From: an uncultured Muribaculaceae bacterium | GTDB lineage: Bacteria > Bacteroidota > Bacteroidia > Bacteroidales > Muribaculaceae | Direction: 5' to 3' | Length of the DNA stretch: 64,000 nucleotides | Assembly: GCA_905233915.1 (NCBI GenBank) | Contig: CAJOFM010000001.1 | Span: 209,492-273,491 of the forward strand | Part shown: one piece after another, positions 15,811-23,557 of the stretch | Layout: the number at the start of each line of letters is the position of its first letter | Position numbering within the stretch: the stretch's first letter is position 1 | Made by a program: the position numbers and the translations under genes | The notes under the pieces: model-generated | Seen by the model: only the letters and a program-made list of their open reading frames with translations | The model's database searches: none | Told to the model about the DNA's origin: nothing

Positions 15811-16395
15811 TTATTTTTTCACACCGAGGAGTGTGAAGAATTCATTCTGACGGTGAATGTCCTCGAACTCACCACTATACTCAAAAGTGATGGTGGTTGA
15901 GTCCTGCTTCTCGACACCGCGCATCTTCATGCACATGTGCTGTGCCTCGGCATAGACGATGACGCCGCGGTTGGGCAACACGCGGGTGAGCAGTTCGCAG
16001 ATGTCGTGTGTCATGCGTTCCTGCACCTGCAGTCGGCGCGAGAAGGTGTCGACGATGCGGGCGAGCTTGCTCAGGCCGACGATGCCTCCGGCGGGGATGT
16101 AGCCGATGGAGACTTTGCCGAAGAAGGGCAACACGTGGTGCTCGCACAGGGAGTAGAACTCGATGTCCTTGACGATGACAATCTCACTGCCCTCATGCTC
16201 AAAGATGGCGCTGTGCACGATGGCGTCGGCGTCCTCGTTGTATCCGCGGGTGTTCTCGATGAGCGCCTTGGCGGCACGCATGGGGGTTTTGGCCAGACCT
16301 TCACGGTCGGGATCCTCGCCAATCAGCTCGATGATGGCGCGGTAGTGTTCGGCTATTTTCTCGGCGAGTTTAATATCCTCGTCGCTGAATTTCAT
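15811..16395 (-). CDS. folE: GTP cyclohydrolase I
   Basis: 194 residues from the ATG at 16395 (protein begins MKFSDEDIKLAEK). The enzyme converts GTP to 7,8-dihydroneopterin triphosphate, the first step of folate and pterin synthesis. Diagnostic residues are the zinc-binding CEHHVLPF and MCMKMRGV segments, and GLSKLARIVD. The frame stays open upstream to 16518, but that extension overlaps the SPOR gene and has no family character. It follows the SPOR gene by about one base and is probably in the same transcript. Confidence 0.95.
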   Translation of the reverse strand: MKFSDEDIKLAEKIAEHYRAIIELIGEDPDREGLAKTPMRAAKALIENTRGYNEDADAIVHSAIFEHEGSEIVIVKDIEFYSLCEHHVLPFFGKVSIGYIPAGGIVGLSKLARIVDTFSRRLQVQERMTHDICELLTRVLPNRGVIVYAEAQHMCMKMRGVEKQDSTTITFEYSGEFEDIHRQNEFFTLLGVKK

Positions 16396-16396
16396 T

Positions 16397-17050
16397 TTAA
16401 TCATTACTCCAGATGTTAATGCGGTCACGCACGATGACCATTTCGCGTGCAAAGTTGGGATAAACGCTCTTGATGCGGCGCAGGGCAGCCTGTGCCTCAT
16501 GCTGGGTCTTGAAGTCACCGATGCGCAGCCTCCATGACGGGGCCTTGTAGGAGATATAAGAGCGGTACTGAGGGAACTTCATGGCGATGGCACGGGCCCG
16601 CTTCTGGGTATTGGCCTTGCCGGTCTTGTGGTTGTTGTCGCTATAGGCCTGGATACGGTAGCCCACGCCGTGGGACTCGATGGTCTGCTGGGCGGTGTGC
16701 TGGCGCTTGGGCTTCTTGAGTGTGACCTCTTCTTTTTTCTTCTCCTCGTCCTTCTTCTTGTCCTCGTCTTTCTTGACGTCCTTGCTGGTGTCCTCGTCAA
16801 GCTCGTTGAGTTTCTCTTCCTCGACCTTTTTCTTGTCTTTTTCCTTAGCTTTCTTGTCTTTGTTGGACTGCTGAGGCTGCTTGCCCAGATCGGCATTGTT
16901 GCGTTTCACGAGTTCCTGAGGCGCGTCAACGGTCACCTGGCCGTTGCGGTTCAGGCGTTCGGTGATCTGTGGGCGCTGCGCGTTGGCTGCCAGCGCAATG
17001 ATAAGCATCATGCACATGCACAGGGAGCGGAAGTGTAAGTGTTTCAACAT
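16397..17050 (-). CDS. Exported SPOR-domain protein with Lys/Glu-rich linker
   Basis: About 217 residues from the ATG at 17050. A signal peptide (about 1-25, ending ALAANAQ) leads to a very charged stretch (about 65-125) of alternating K/E/D runs. A C-terminal SPOR domain follows (about 140-217: YRIQAYSDNN..., WRLRIGDFKTQHEAQAAL, INIW). SPOR domains bind denuded peptidoglycan, often at the division site. The linker is probably an extended spacer across the periplasm. Promoter TATCTTTGCG at 17090-17097. Confidence 0.88.
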   Translation of the reverse strand: MLKHLHFRSLCMCMMLIIALAANAQRPQITERLNRNGQVTVDAPQELVKRNNADLGKQPQQSNKDKKAKEKDKKKVEEEKLNELDEDTSKDVKKDEDKKKDEEKKKEEVTLKKPKRQHTAQQTIESHGVGYRIQAYSDNNHKTGKANTQKRARAIAMKFPQYRSYISYKAPSWRLRIGDFKTQHEAQAALRRIKSVYPNFAREMVIVRDRINIWSND

Positions 17051-17089
17051 TATATCTATATGATGATGTGTTGTTGTCAAATTTTGGCG

Positions 17090-17097
17090 CAAAGATA
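17090..17097 (-). promoter_or_regulatory. Promoter -7 box for the SPOR-folE operon
   Basis: The minus strand reads TATCTTTGCG, 40 bp before the ATG at 17050. Confidence 0.6.
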
Positions 17098-17261
17098 GTG
17101 CATTTTTCCGTATCAGATGGCATTTTTCAACTTTTTATGCACTCTCCTCCTGCAAATCACATTTCTGCCGTTATTTCTCGTCGGCGAATGAAGCGAATCA
17201 ATTAAATCAACAATTCGCTCTCTATTCAACAGGCCACACTGCGATAGTTGTAAATAATCAT

Positions 17262-17346
17262 GTCGGCGAATTAGGAGAACATATATTTTACACTGCCTCA
17301 CTTGCCTGAGATTTGATAAAATATATAATTCGCCTAATTCGCCGAC
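17262..17346. repeat. Long inverted repeat between SPOR and tpiA genes
   Basis: Left arm 17262-17290 and right arm 17317-17346 are nearly perfect complements over about 30 bp, beginning GTCGGCGAATTAGG on both strands. The loop is 26 nt. GTCGGCGAAT also occurs alone at about 17178. It could form a long hairpin or cruciform. It lies downstream of tpiA and well upstream of the SPOR promoter. The rest of the 17051-17379 gap has no gene. Confidence 0.75.
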
Positions 17347-17379
17347 AGTAAAGGATTGTCGACCGGGGTCGTGGCCTTT

Positions 17380-18138
17380 TTAGAAGGCGGTCACGATGCC
17401 CATAAAGTCAGCGGCCTTGAGCGATGCGCCGCCGATGAGTCCGCCGTCGATGTCGGGCTTGGCAAACAGCTCGGGCGCATTGCTGGGCTTGCAGCTGCCA
17501 CCGTACAGGATGGTGGTGTCGTCGGCCACCTGAGCGCCGAAGTGCTCGGCCAGCAGGCCGCGGATGAAGGCGTGGATTTCCTGTGCCTGGTCGCTAGTAG
17601 CGGTCTTGCCGGTGCCGATGGCCCAGATGGGCTCATAGGCGATGACGATATTGGCAAACTGCTCGGCTGAGAGGTGGAACAAGGAGTCGCGGATCTCGGC
17701 ACCGATGACATCCTTGAACGAACCGTTCTCACGCTCCTCGAGGCTCTCGCCGCAGCAGAAGATCACCTTCAACCCATTCTCGAGGGCCAGGTCAACCTTC
17801 TCCTTAAGCATCTCGGCGGTCTCGTTGTAGTAGCCACGGCGCTCGCTGTGACCCAGGATCACGTAGTTGGCACCCGTTGATGCCACCATAGCGGCCGACA
17901 CCTCGCCGGTGTAGGCACCGCTGGTGTGGTTGGCGCAGTTCTGTGCAGCCAGTCCCACCTTGCCCATGTCGATCACGTCCTTGACGGCTGTCAAGTGGGT
18001 AAAGGGAACGCCCACGATGACGTCACACTTCAGATCGGCTGCTGCCGCTACTGCCTCGTTAACCTCCTTGGCGAGCTGTACGCCCTCGGGAACTGTGGTA
18101 TTCATCTTCCAGTTACCCGCAACAATGTTCTTTCTCAT
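17380..18138 (-). CDS. tpiA: Triose-phosphate isomerase
   Basis: 252 residues from the ATG at 18138 ([13 protein letters not shown]). It interconverts dihydroxyacetone phosphate and glyceraldehyde 3-phosphate. Catalytic residues are in NWKMN (Lys), ILGHSERR (His) and [13 protein letters not shown] (Glu, phosphate loop 6). [12 protein letters not shown] and [11 protein letters not shown] are the final phosphate-binding strands. The open frame extends to 18228 but those residues are not family-like. Complete and ordinary. Confidence 0.97.
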   Translation of the reverse strand: MRKNIVAGNWKMNTTVPEGVQLAKEVNEAVAAAADLKCDVIVGVPFTHLTAVKDVIDMGKVGLAAQNCANHTSGAYTGEVSAAMVASTGANYVILGHSERRGYYNETAEMLKEKVDLALENGLKVIFCCGESLEERENGSFKDVIGAEIRDSLFHLSAEQFANIVIAYEPIWAIGTGKTATSDQAQEIHAFIRGLLAEHFGAQVADDTTILYGGSCKPSNAPELFAKPDIDGGLIGGASLKAADFMGIVTAF

Positions 18139-18185
18139 TTTAACCTTGTCTAAATTTTGAATTAAAAAATAGTTGTTTACTACCG

Positions 18186-18193
18186 CAAAGTTA
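18186..18193 (-). promoter_or_regulatory. Promoter -7 box for tpiA
   Basis: The minus strand reads TAACTTTGCGG, about 48 bp upstream of the tpiA start. Confidence 0.55.
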
Positions 18194-18372
18194 CAACTAA
18201 ATCCTGAGATTGCACCCACTCTCGCCATAAAAGATTACACGACGTGAGGAAAATGGGGAGCGACTCAGCAAGAGGAAGAACGAGGCTAGCAGCCGAACTC
18301 GCCTTGTTGTTAAAAAATGTAAAACAACGGAAATGATAATAGATTGGCGCATCCAAAGACGATTTTTCTGGT

Positions 18373-18380
18373 TATATTTG
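18373..18380 (+). promoter_or_regulatory. Promoter -7 box for the BspA-like gene
   Basis: TATATTTGC at 18373-18380 leaves a leader of about 90 nt. The leader has the dyad GTTAAGATGCTTCTTAAC. The remainder of the 18139-18476 gap shows no gene. Confidence 0.6.
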
Positions 18381-18476
18381 CAACATTGAGTTAGTTTCTC
18401 TTGTTAAGATGCTTCTTAACATTGTTTCCTACCGCTTATAACCATCTCTATTTTATAACTTTAAAACCGAATCATT

Positions 18477-21137
18477 ATGACTAGACAATTTAACCCGAAA
18501 CTACTGCTCGCCCTTGTGGCTGGCTTGATGTGCAGCCTTGTCGCGAACGCCTATAGCTTCAAGGTTGACGGTGTTTTCTACAACATCTTGAGCAGCAACA
18601 CCGTCGCAGTGGCTGGAGACACCCAATCCAGTAACGAATGGACACCCGGCACCATGCCTGATGACCTGGTGGCATCTTATAGTGGCTACGTGTTCGTGCC
18701 TGAGACGGTGACCTATAATGGCACCACCTATACTGTTAAAGCAGTATATGATTGCGCATTCATCGGGTCAAGTGCAACGACTATTGATCTGCCAAGCACT
18801 ATCACCCGCATTGGAAACCTTGCTTTTGAAAGTTCACAGGTGAGAACACTCAAATGCCGTGCCAGCAGCCCTCCCTCGTGCGACACAAGATACTCATTAA
18901 GCGGCATGAGTCACATCGAAACAATCTATGTGCCTGAAGAATCATTATCGGACTACAAGTATGCTACTTATTGGTCATCCTATAGTGACTATTATGAGGC
19001 GTTGCCCGACTATGACTTCACGTATAACAACCTGAAGTTTGCCATCACCAGCAACACCACTGCCAAAGTCGTGGGATTTGCGGTTACAAACCCAAGTGGC
19101 TCCTGGAGCATCCCAGCCACCGCCAACGGCTACAGGATCACCGAAGTCGGCAAACGGGCGTTCATCAATTGCAAAAATATCACAGGTATGATAATGGGCA
19201 GCAATATCACGACCATCAGCACCTATGCCTTCTATGGTTGTTCATCTTTGAGCAGTGCGGAGTTGAATCCGAACTTGACCACCATCGGCCCTGCCGCCTT
19301 CTGCTATTGCACTGCATTGCACGCAATCTCACTGCCCAACCAGCTGAAGACAATTGCCAGCCGTGCATTCAGTGGCAGTGGCCTGACATCAATCTTTATC
19401 CCGCAATCGGTTAACAACATCAGTGAGGACAACCCCTTCTTTAGCTGCGCATCGATGACAGCCATCAGCGTGGACAGTTCCAATGCCTATTATTGCTCGG
19501 AGGACGGCATCTTGTTTAATAAGGACAAAACAAAACTGTTCTGTTACCCTGCAGGCAAGACCGACATCGAGTACACGGTTCCCTCGACGGTGACGAGCAT
19601 CTGTCCCGGGGCATTCAGGGCTTGCAAATTATACATCCTGAACCTGCCCGGAGGCTTGACCTCGATTGGGGACTATGCCCTCAGTTATTGTCCCAATTTG
19701 TATCAGGTGACCTGCGGAGCCATAGTTCCCCCCACCATCAGCAACAACGTTTTCTACTCCACAACCGGCAACAGCGACCTCACCTTGACGGTGCCCAAGG
19801 ACACCAAGAGCGCCTATCAGGCCGCTGTGGGTTGGAGGGACTTCCCCACCATCAACGAGACCTATTACTCGTTCAAGCAAGGCAACATCTTCTACAACGT
19901 CACCGGAGCCAACACCGTCGAGGTGACCGACGAGAGCCCCCAGCACCGCAGCTACAGTGGCAGCGTGACCATCCCCAGCACCGTGACCTATGGCGGCGTG
20001 ACTTATACGGTGACCGCCATCGGGGATGCCGCCTTCGCCGTATGCTACGACTTGACGAGCGTTTCCATCCCCGGCACGGTTACCAAGGTGGGCGATTTGG
20101 CTTTTTATTATTGCACCAGTTTGACCTCCATAGAGATACCTAATTCTGTCACCTCGATTGGCAGCTATGCCTTCAACACTTGCTCTGCACTGACCAAAGT
20201 GTCGCTTCCCAAAGACTTGACAACCCTCAACACCTTCGTCTTCCTGGAATGCTCATCCTTGACCCATGTGACCATTCCCTCAAAGGTGACCACTATCGAC
20301 TATGGCGCCTTCAAGAGCTGCACCTCATTGACGAATGTGACTATTCCCAGTTCGGTGACTTATATCTCAGGCGTTGCCTTTGAGAATTGCACAGGCCTGA
20401 AGAGTGTAACTTGCCAAGCTGCGACACCACCCGTGATCAGCGTCAGCTTCAGCGAATCGACCTACTCCAGTGCGACACTGTTTGTTCCCAGCGCCTCGAT
20501 ACAAGACTACGCCGAAACAAGCTACTGGAAAAACTTCACCGATATCAAGCCTACGTTGAATTATGCGCTCAACACCGACGGCGGCAACATCGTGTTCACC
20601 TCGGGCGATGACTACCCCTGGACCAACGTGGTAGAGGACGGCCGCGTGTATGCCGTTTCGGGCAACAAGAGCATGCACGGCACCTTTTCATTAATGACTG
20701 CTTTCGTCAACGCGCCGCAAGGCGGCACGTTGTCGTTCGACTACAAGGCATGGGGTGAGGGCTCGTCTTGGGACTATTGCACCTTCTTGATCGATGGCAG
20801 CGTACAGTTCAGTTATGGCAATCTTGACAACGACTGGACCACCTTCACCGTGGAACTGGGCAGTGCCAGCCACAGGCTCGACTGGATATACTACAAGGAC
20901 GGAAGCGTTAACGCCATGGGCGACTACTTCGCTGTGGACAACGTGAAGCTTGTCACACCCGTTCAACCCGGTGACATCAACGGCGACGGCCTTATCAATG
21001 TAGCCGACGTGACGGCATTGATCCAGATCGTCCTGAACAGCACGCCTGTGGATCTTGCTTTGGCCGACCTGAGTGGCGACGGCGCGGTCAACGTGGCCGA
21101 CGTAACCACCCTGATCCAAATAGTGCTTAATAATTAA
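18477..21137 (+). CDS. BspA-type leucine-rich-repeat surface protein with dockerin-like C-terminus
   Basis: 886 residues. A signal peptide (LLLALVAGLMCSLVANA) is followed by two blocks of LRR_5/BspA repeats of about 23 residues (for example LTSIEIPNSVTSIGSYAFNTCS). The blocks are separated near 460-480 by a repeat of the YSFKxGxIFYNV opening, so the protein is internally duplicated. A jelly-roll-like segment follows (about 700-820), then a C-terminal duplicated Ca2+-binding dockerin-like module (GDINGDGLINVADVTALI and LSGDGAVNVADVTTLI). BspA proteins mediate adhesion to host or other bacteria. Surface location is inferred from the signal peptide and repeats. Confidence 0.9.
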   Translation: MTRQFNPKLLLALVAGLMCSLVANAYSFKVDGVFYNILSSNTVAVAGDTQSSNEWTPGTMPDDLVASYSGYVFVPETVTYNGTTYTVKAVYDCAFIGSSATTIDLPSTITRIGNLAFESSQVRTLKCRASSPPSCDTRYSLSGMSHIETIYVPEESLSDYKYATYWSSYSDYYEALPDYDFTYNNLKFAITSNTTAKVVGFAVTNPSGSWSIPATANGYRITEVGKRAFINCKNITGMIMGSNITTISTYAFYGCSSLSSAELNPNLTTIGPAAFCYCTALHAISLPNQLKTIASRAFSGSGLTSIFIPQSVNNISEDNPFFSCASMTAISVDSSNAYYCSEDGILFNKDKTKLFCYPAGKTDIEYTVPSTVTSICPGAFRACKLYILNLPGGLTSIGDYALSYCPNLYQVTCGAIVPPTISNNVFYSTTGNSDLTLTVPKDTKSAYQAAVGWRDFPTINETYYSFKQGNIFYNVTGANTVEVTDESPQHRSYSGSVTIPSTVTYGGVTYTVTAIGDAAFAVCYDLTSVSIPGTVTKVGDLAFYYCTSLTSIEIPNSVTSIGSYAFNTCSALTKVSLPKDLTTLNTFVFLECSSLTHVTIPSKVTTIDYGAFKSCTSLTNVTIPSSVTYISGVAFENCTGLKSVTCQAATPPVISVSFSESTYSSATLFVPSASIQDYAETSYWKNFTDIKPTLNYALNTDGGNIVFTSGDDYPWTNVVEDGRVYAVSGNKSMHGTFSLMTAFVNAPQGGTLSFDYKAWGEGSSWDYCTFLIDGSVQFSYGNLDNDWTTFTVELGSASHRLDWIYYKDGSVNAMGDYFAVDNVKLVTPVQPGDINGDGLINVADVTALIQIVLNSTPVDLALADLSGDGAVNVADVTTLIQIVLNN

Positions 21138-21189
21138 CAGTTAATAGTTAACAGTTAATAGTTAACAGATAACAGTTAATAGTTAACAG
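21134..21189 (+). repeat. Heptanucleotide tandem repeat after the BspA-like gene
   Basis: Eight consecutive 7-mers of the type TTAACAG/TTAATAG. The first unit contains the gene's TAA stop codon. Confidence 0.9.
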
Positions 21190-21195
21190 ATAGAG

Positions 21196-21231
21196 GCATC
21201 CGCATTCCCATCTTCATGGGGGTGCGGATGC
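21196..21231 (+). terminator. Hairpin terminator of the BspA-like gene
   Basis: GCATCCGCA pairs with TGCGGATGC across an 18-nt loop that itself can pair (CCCAT/ATGGG). Followed by TATTTAGG, a weak T-run. Confidence 0.7.
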
Positions 21232-21315
21232 TATTTAGGGAGTAGGTACTTGAAACTGAAAACTTTTTTTCACGAAGATTGCTTTTTGCACTGGCGGAGG
21301 GGTGGCGGGCGGTTG

Positions 21316-21323
21316 TAATTTTG
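21316..21323 (+). promoter_or_regulatory. Promoter -7 box for the portal-like gene
   Basis: TAATTTTGCGG matches TAnnTTTG with about 78 bp of leader to the ATG at 21401. It is of host type, suggesting the phage-derived gene can be expressed by the cell. Confidence 0.55.
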
Positions 21324-21400
21324 CGGTGTCAACTACGAATAGCACTAATTAAACGGACAATCGTTATTGGTGACATTCGCGAAAACAGTCGTTAACAATA

Positions 21401-22834
21401 ATGAGAACCATGAAGACATTAAACAATGAACAACACACACGGGTGCTGCATGCGGCCTATCAAGCGTGGATGAACGCGTCGGGACTGCGGCAGTCGAGGC
21501 TGAGGAACAAGCGGTTCACCTATGGCGACCAATGGGGCGACCTGGTGCGGAACCACGAGGGGCGGGTGCTGACCGAACGCGAGCACCTGGCGAACCAGGG
21601 GTGCGAGAGCATCACCAACAACCTGATCCGCCAGCTGGTAAAGACTATTGTGGGACACTTCCGCTCACATTACATCAAGCAAGAAGACGGGAAAGAGGGC
21701 GCCTTCCCCACCCTTGCCGCGGTGAGCCGCAGCAATGAGCTAGACGAGTTGGACAGCCGTGCGCTGGAGGAATTCCTGATCTCGGGATGCAGCATCCAGC
21801 GCATCGACACCGAGCAGGAGCCCGGGAGCAGCGAACAGGTGCGCGTCGATAACGTGAACGTGAACAAACTGATCATCGGTCCGATGAACGACACGCGCTC
21901 GTGGGACTGTGAACTCATCGGCCAGTTGCATGACCTGAACATCGCCCAACTGTTGCGGCGCGTGGCGGGAGGCAACCCGCGCAAGGCGGCATGGGTGAGG
22001 CGACTCTACACCGACGGCGCCGAGAGCCGTCTGGCCGACTTCACCACCCGCCTGGGGGCCGACTCGCAGTTGGGGACCGACTTTTGGCACTCACGCGACG
22101 GGAAATTCCGCGCCATCGAGGTGTGGACGCTCGAGAGCCGCGAGGTGATCGTGTGCCACAACCGCCACGAGGGTACGCTGACGGTGGAACCCGCCAGCGG
22201 CAGCCACCGACTGAAAAACCGTCCCGACGCCACCACCCGCTGGGACATCGCCACAGTGTGGCACTGCCGCTGGTTCAGCCCGATGGGCGACCTGCTGTGC
22301 GAGTACGACTCGCCGTGGGGGCACGGGAGCCATCCGTTTGTGGTGAAACTGTACCCATTGACCGACGGCGAGGTGCACGCCATCGTCGAGGACATCATCG
22401 ACACGCAGAAGCACGTCAACCGCCTGATCTCGCTGCTGGACCAGGTGATGCGCTCAAGCGCCAAGGGTGTGCTGCTTTTCCCCGAGACTGCCCTGCCCGA
22501 CGGCTGGACCTGGGAAGACGCACGCCGCTGCTGGTCAAGCTCCAACGGTTTATTGCCCTACAACCCGCGCTTCAGCGACGCCAAACCCGAGCAGGTGACG
22601 ACCAACGGCACCAACATCGGAGCTTACCAGATGATTGAGCTGCAGATGAAGCTGTTCGAGGAAATCAGCGGCGTGAACAGCGTGCTGCAGGGCAAGAACC
22701 CGACGGGAAACAGCCTGGGCTTGTACCAGATGCAGAGCGAAAATGCGAGTATCGCCTTGAGTGACGTGCTCGACACGTTTGAGGCATTCAGGCGGCAGCG
22801 CGACCGCAAGATCCTGTCAATGCCATCGTCTTGA
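21401..22834 (+). CDS. Isolated phage portal-like protein
   Basis: 477 residues (MRTMKTLNNE or from the second Met, three codons later). It contains an early RNKRFTYGDQWGD segment, conserved QLVKTIVGHFRSH, a middle NVNKLIIGPMNDTRSWDCELIG, and a HAIVEDIIDTQKHVNRLISL helix of the kind found in the stem/crown of P22- and crAss-type portal proteins. Portals are dodecameric rings through which DNA enters the capsid. Recognition is by overall pattern. It is shorter than many P22-type portals and its C-terminus ends abruptly (FRRQRDRKILSMPSS). No terminase, capsid, protease or integrase gene is nearby. Confidence 0.7.
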   Translation: MRTMKTLNNEQHTRVLHAAYQAWMNASGLRQSRLRNKRFTYGDQWGDLVRNHEGRVLTEREHLANQGCESITNNLIRQLVKTIVGHFRSHYIKQEDGKEGAFPTLAAVSRSNELDELDSRALEEFLISGCSIQRIDTEQEPGSSEQVRVDNVNVNKLIIGPMNDTRSWDCELIGQLHDLNIAQLLRRVAGGNPRKAAWVRRLYTDGAESRLADFTTRLGADSQLGTDFWHSRDGKFRAIEVWTLESREVIVCHNRHEGTLTVEPASGSHRLKNRPDATTRWDIATVWHCRWFSPMGDLLCEYDSPWGHGSHPFVVKLYPLTDGEVHAIVEDIIDTQKHVNRLISLLDQVMRSSAKGVLLFPETALPDGWTWEDARRCWSSSNGLLPYNPRFSDAKPEQVTTNGTNIGAYQMIELQMKLFEEISGVNSVLQGKNPTGNSLGLYQMQSENASIALSDVLDTFEAFRRQRDRKILSMPSS

Positions 22835-22837
22835 ACT

Positions 22838-22863
22838 TTTTTATACCGTGCAACGCACGGGGT
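22838..22863 (+). terminator. Hairpin between portal gene and its companion
   Basis: ATACCGTGC and GCACGGGGTAT pair around a short AAC loop, with one bulge. It sits between the two phage-like genes and could attenuate or end the portal transcript. Confidence 0.5.
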
Positions 22864-22897
22864 ATTTCACTAATTATTAATTCTAAATTTTATTGCC

Positions 22898-23197
22898 ATG
22901 AAAGAAGAAGAAATTGCCGAGAAAATCGGCGCCATGGGACTCGACGAGGCGGTCAACAGCCAACTCGCCCAATTCACCCAGGGCATGGATGCCGAGCAGG
23001 TCACTCCCGAGCTGCTATCCACCCTGGCGCGGGGTATCACCCACGACGAGGACGTTCAAAATGCCGACGCGGCGGGCTACCTGCGTGGCCGCAACGAGAA
23101 AATCGAGGCAGTGCTGCATCCGCAGCCCGACCTTGATGACGAGGCTCAAGCCACACCCGTGTTTCCCCGCTACTGCCGGCGCAGCATTTGGGAGTGA
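22898..23197 (+). CDS. Small acidic protein beside the portal gene
   Basis: 99 residues, acidic, starting MKEEEIAEKIGAMG, with a helical first 70 residues and a less ordered end (FPRYCRRSIWE). No known motif recognised. Its position behind the portal gene and its acidic, helical nature would suit a scaffold-like or head-associated phage protein, or a remnant of one; this is inference. The stop codon lies in the first unit of a heptanucleotide repeat tract. Confidence 0.6.
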   Translation: MKEEEIAEKIGAMGLDEAVNSQLAQFTQGMDAEQVTPELLSTLARGITHDEDVQNADAAGYLRGRNEKIEAVLHPQPDLDDEAQATPVFPRYCRRSIWE

Positions 23198-23272
23198 GTT
23201 AGAAGTTAGGAGTTAGAAGTTAGAAGTTAGGAGTTAGAAGTTAGAAGTTAGGAGTTAGAAGTTAGAAGTTAA
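23196..23272 (+). repeat. Heptanucleotide tandem repeat after the portal companion gene
   Basis: Eleven consecutive 7-mers of GAGTTAG/AAGTTAG. The repeat starts inside the TGA stop codon of the gene before it. Confidence 0.92.
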
Positions 23273-23277
23273 AGAGA

Positions 23278-23320
23278 GGGCAAGACTGTGACGCATGGCG
23301 TCGTGGTCTTGCCCATTTTC
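23278..23320 (+). terminator. Rho-independent terminator of the portal region
   Basis: GGGCAAGAC pairs with GTCTTGCCC; inside is a second stem GACGC-ATG-GCGTC. Followed by ATTTTCTTT. Confidence 0.8.
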
Positions 23321-23394
23321 TTTGCCGTGCGGAGCATTTGATGGACATTTTGTGTTTATTTGTGGGTATGAACCAGGAGGATTGATTATCTGCC

Positions 23395-23473
23395 GCCCCG
23401 ATGGGGCTAGGACGGATGCTCACTTTTGCAGGGGTTGCACCCCTGCCTATGCTCTAACCGCTCCTAACGGAGC
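23395..23473. repeat. Three-hairpin REP-like intergenic element
   Basis: Three consecutive small perfect hairpins: GCCCC-GAT-GGGGC (23395-23407), CAGGGGT-TGC-ACCCCTG (23429-23445) and GCTCC-TAAC-GGAGC (23460-23473). Elements with this order (GGGG-loop stems ending in a GCTCC/GGAGC stem) are, from memory, frequent between Bacteroidetes genes. A frame crosses it but looks like a translation of the hairpins. Confidence 0.6.
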
Positions 23474-23499
23474 TTTATGAAACTTATAGTAAACACACA

Positions 23500-23538
23500 A
23501 AACTGCCCCTGTCGTTCAAAACGCGACAGGGGCAGTTT
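23500..23538. terminator. Bidirectional terminator before the acyl-CoA dehydrogenase gene
   Basis: A 15-bp perfect stem (AAACTGCCCCTGTCG with CGACAGGGGCAGTTT) and a 9-nt loop, with A/T tracts on both sides. It ends the acyl-CoA dehydrogenase transcript (minus) and any rightward transcript. Confidence 0.88.
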
Positions 23539-23557
23539 ATTTTGATGTCAGGGCTGA

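Noticed and set aside
17113-17301. 62-codon minus-strand frame
   Set aside because: Overlaps the inverted repeat and the SPOR promoter region; no family character.
21401-23320. Complete or inducible prophage
   Set aside because: Only the portal-like gene and one small protein are phage-like; no terminase, head, tail, lysis, repressor or integrase genes are present.
23295-23480. 61-codon frame across the three-hairpin element
   Set aside because: The protein is a translation of hairpin repeats (RGCTPAYALTAPNGAL-type), with a terminator inside its 5' end.
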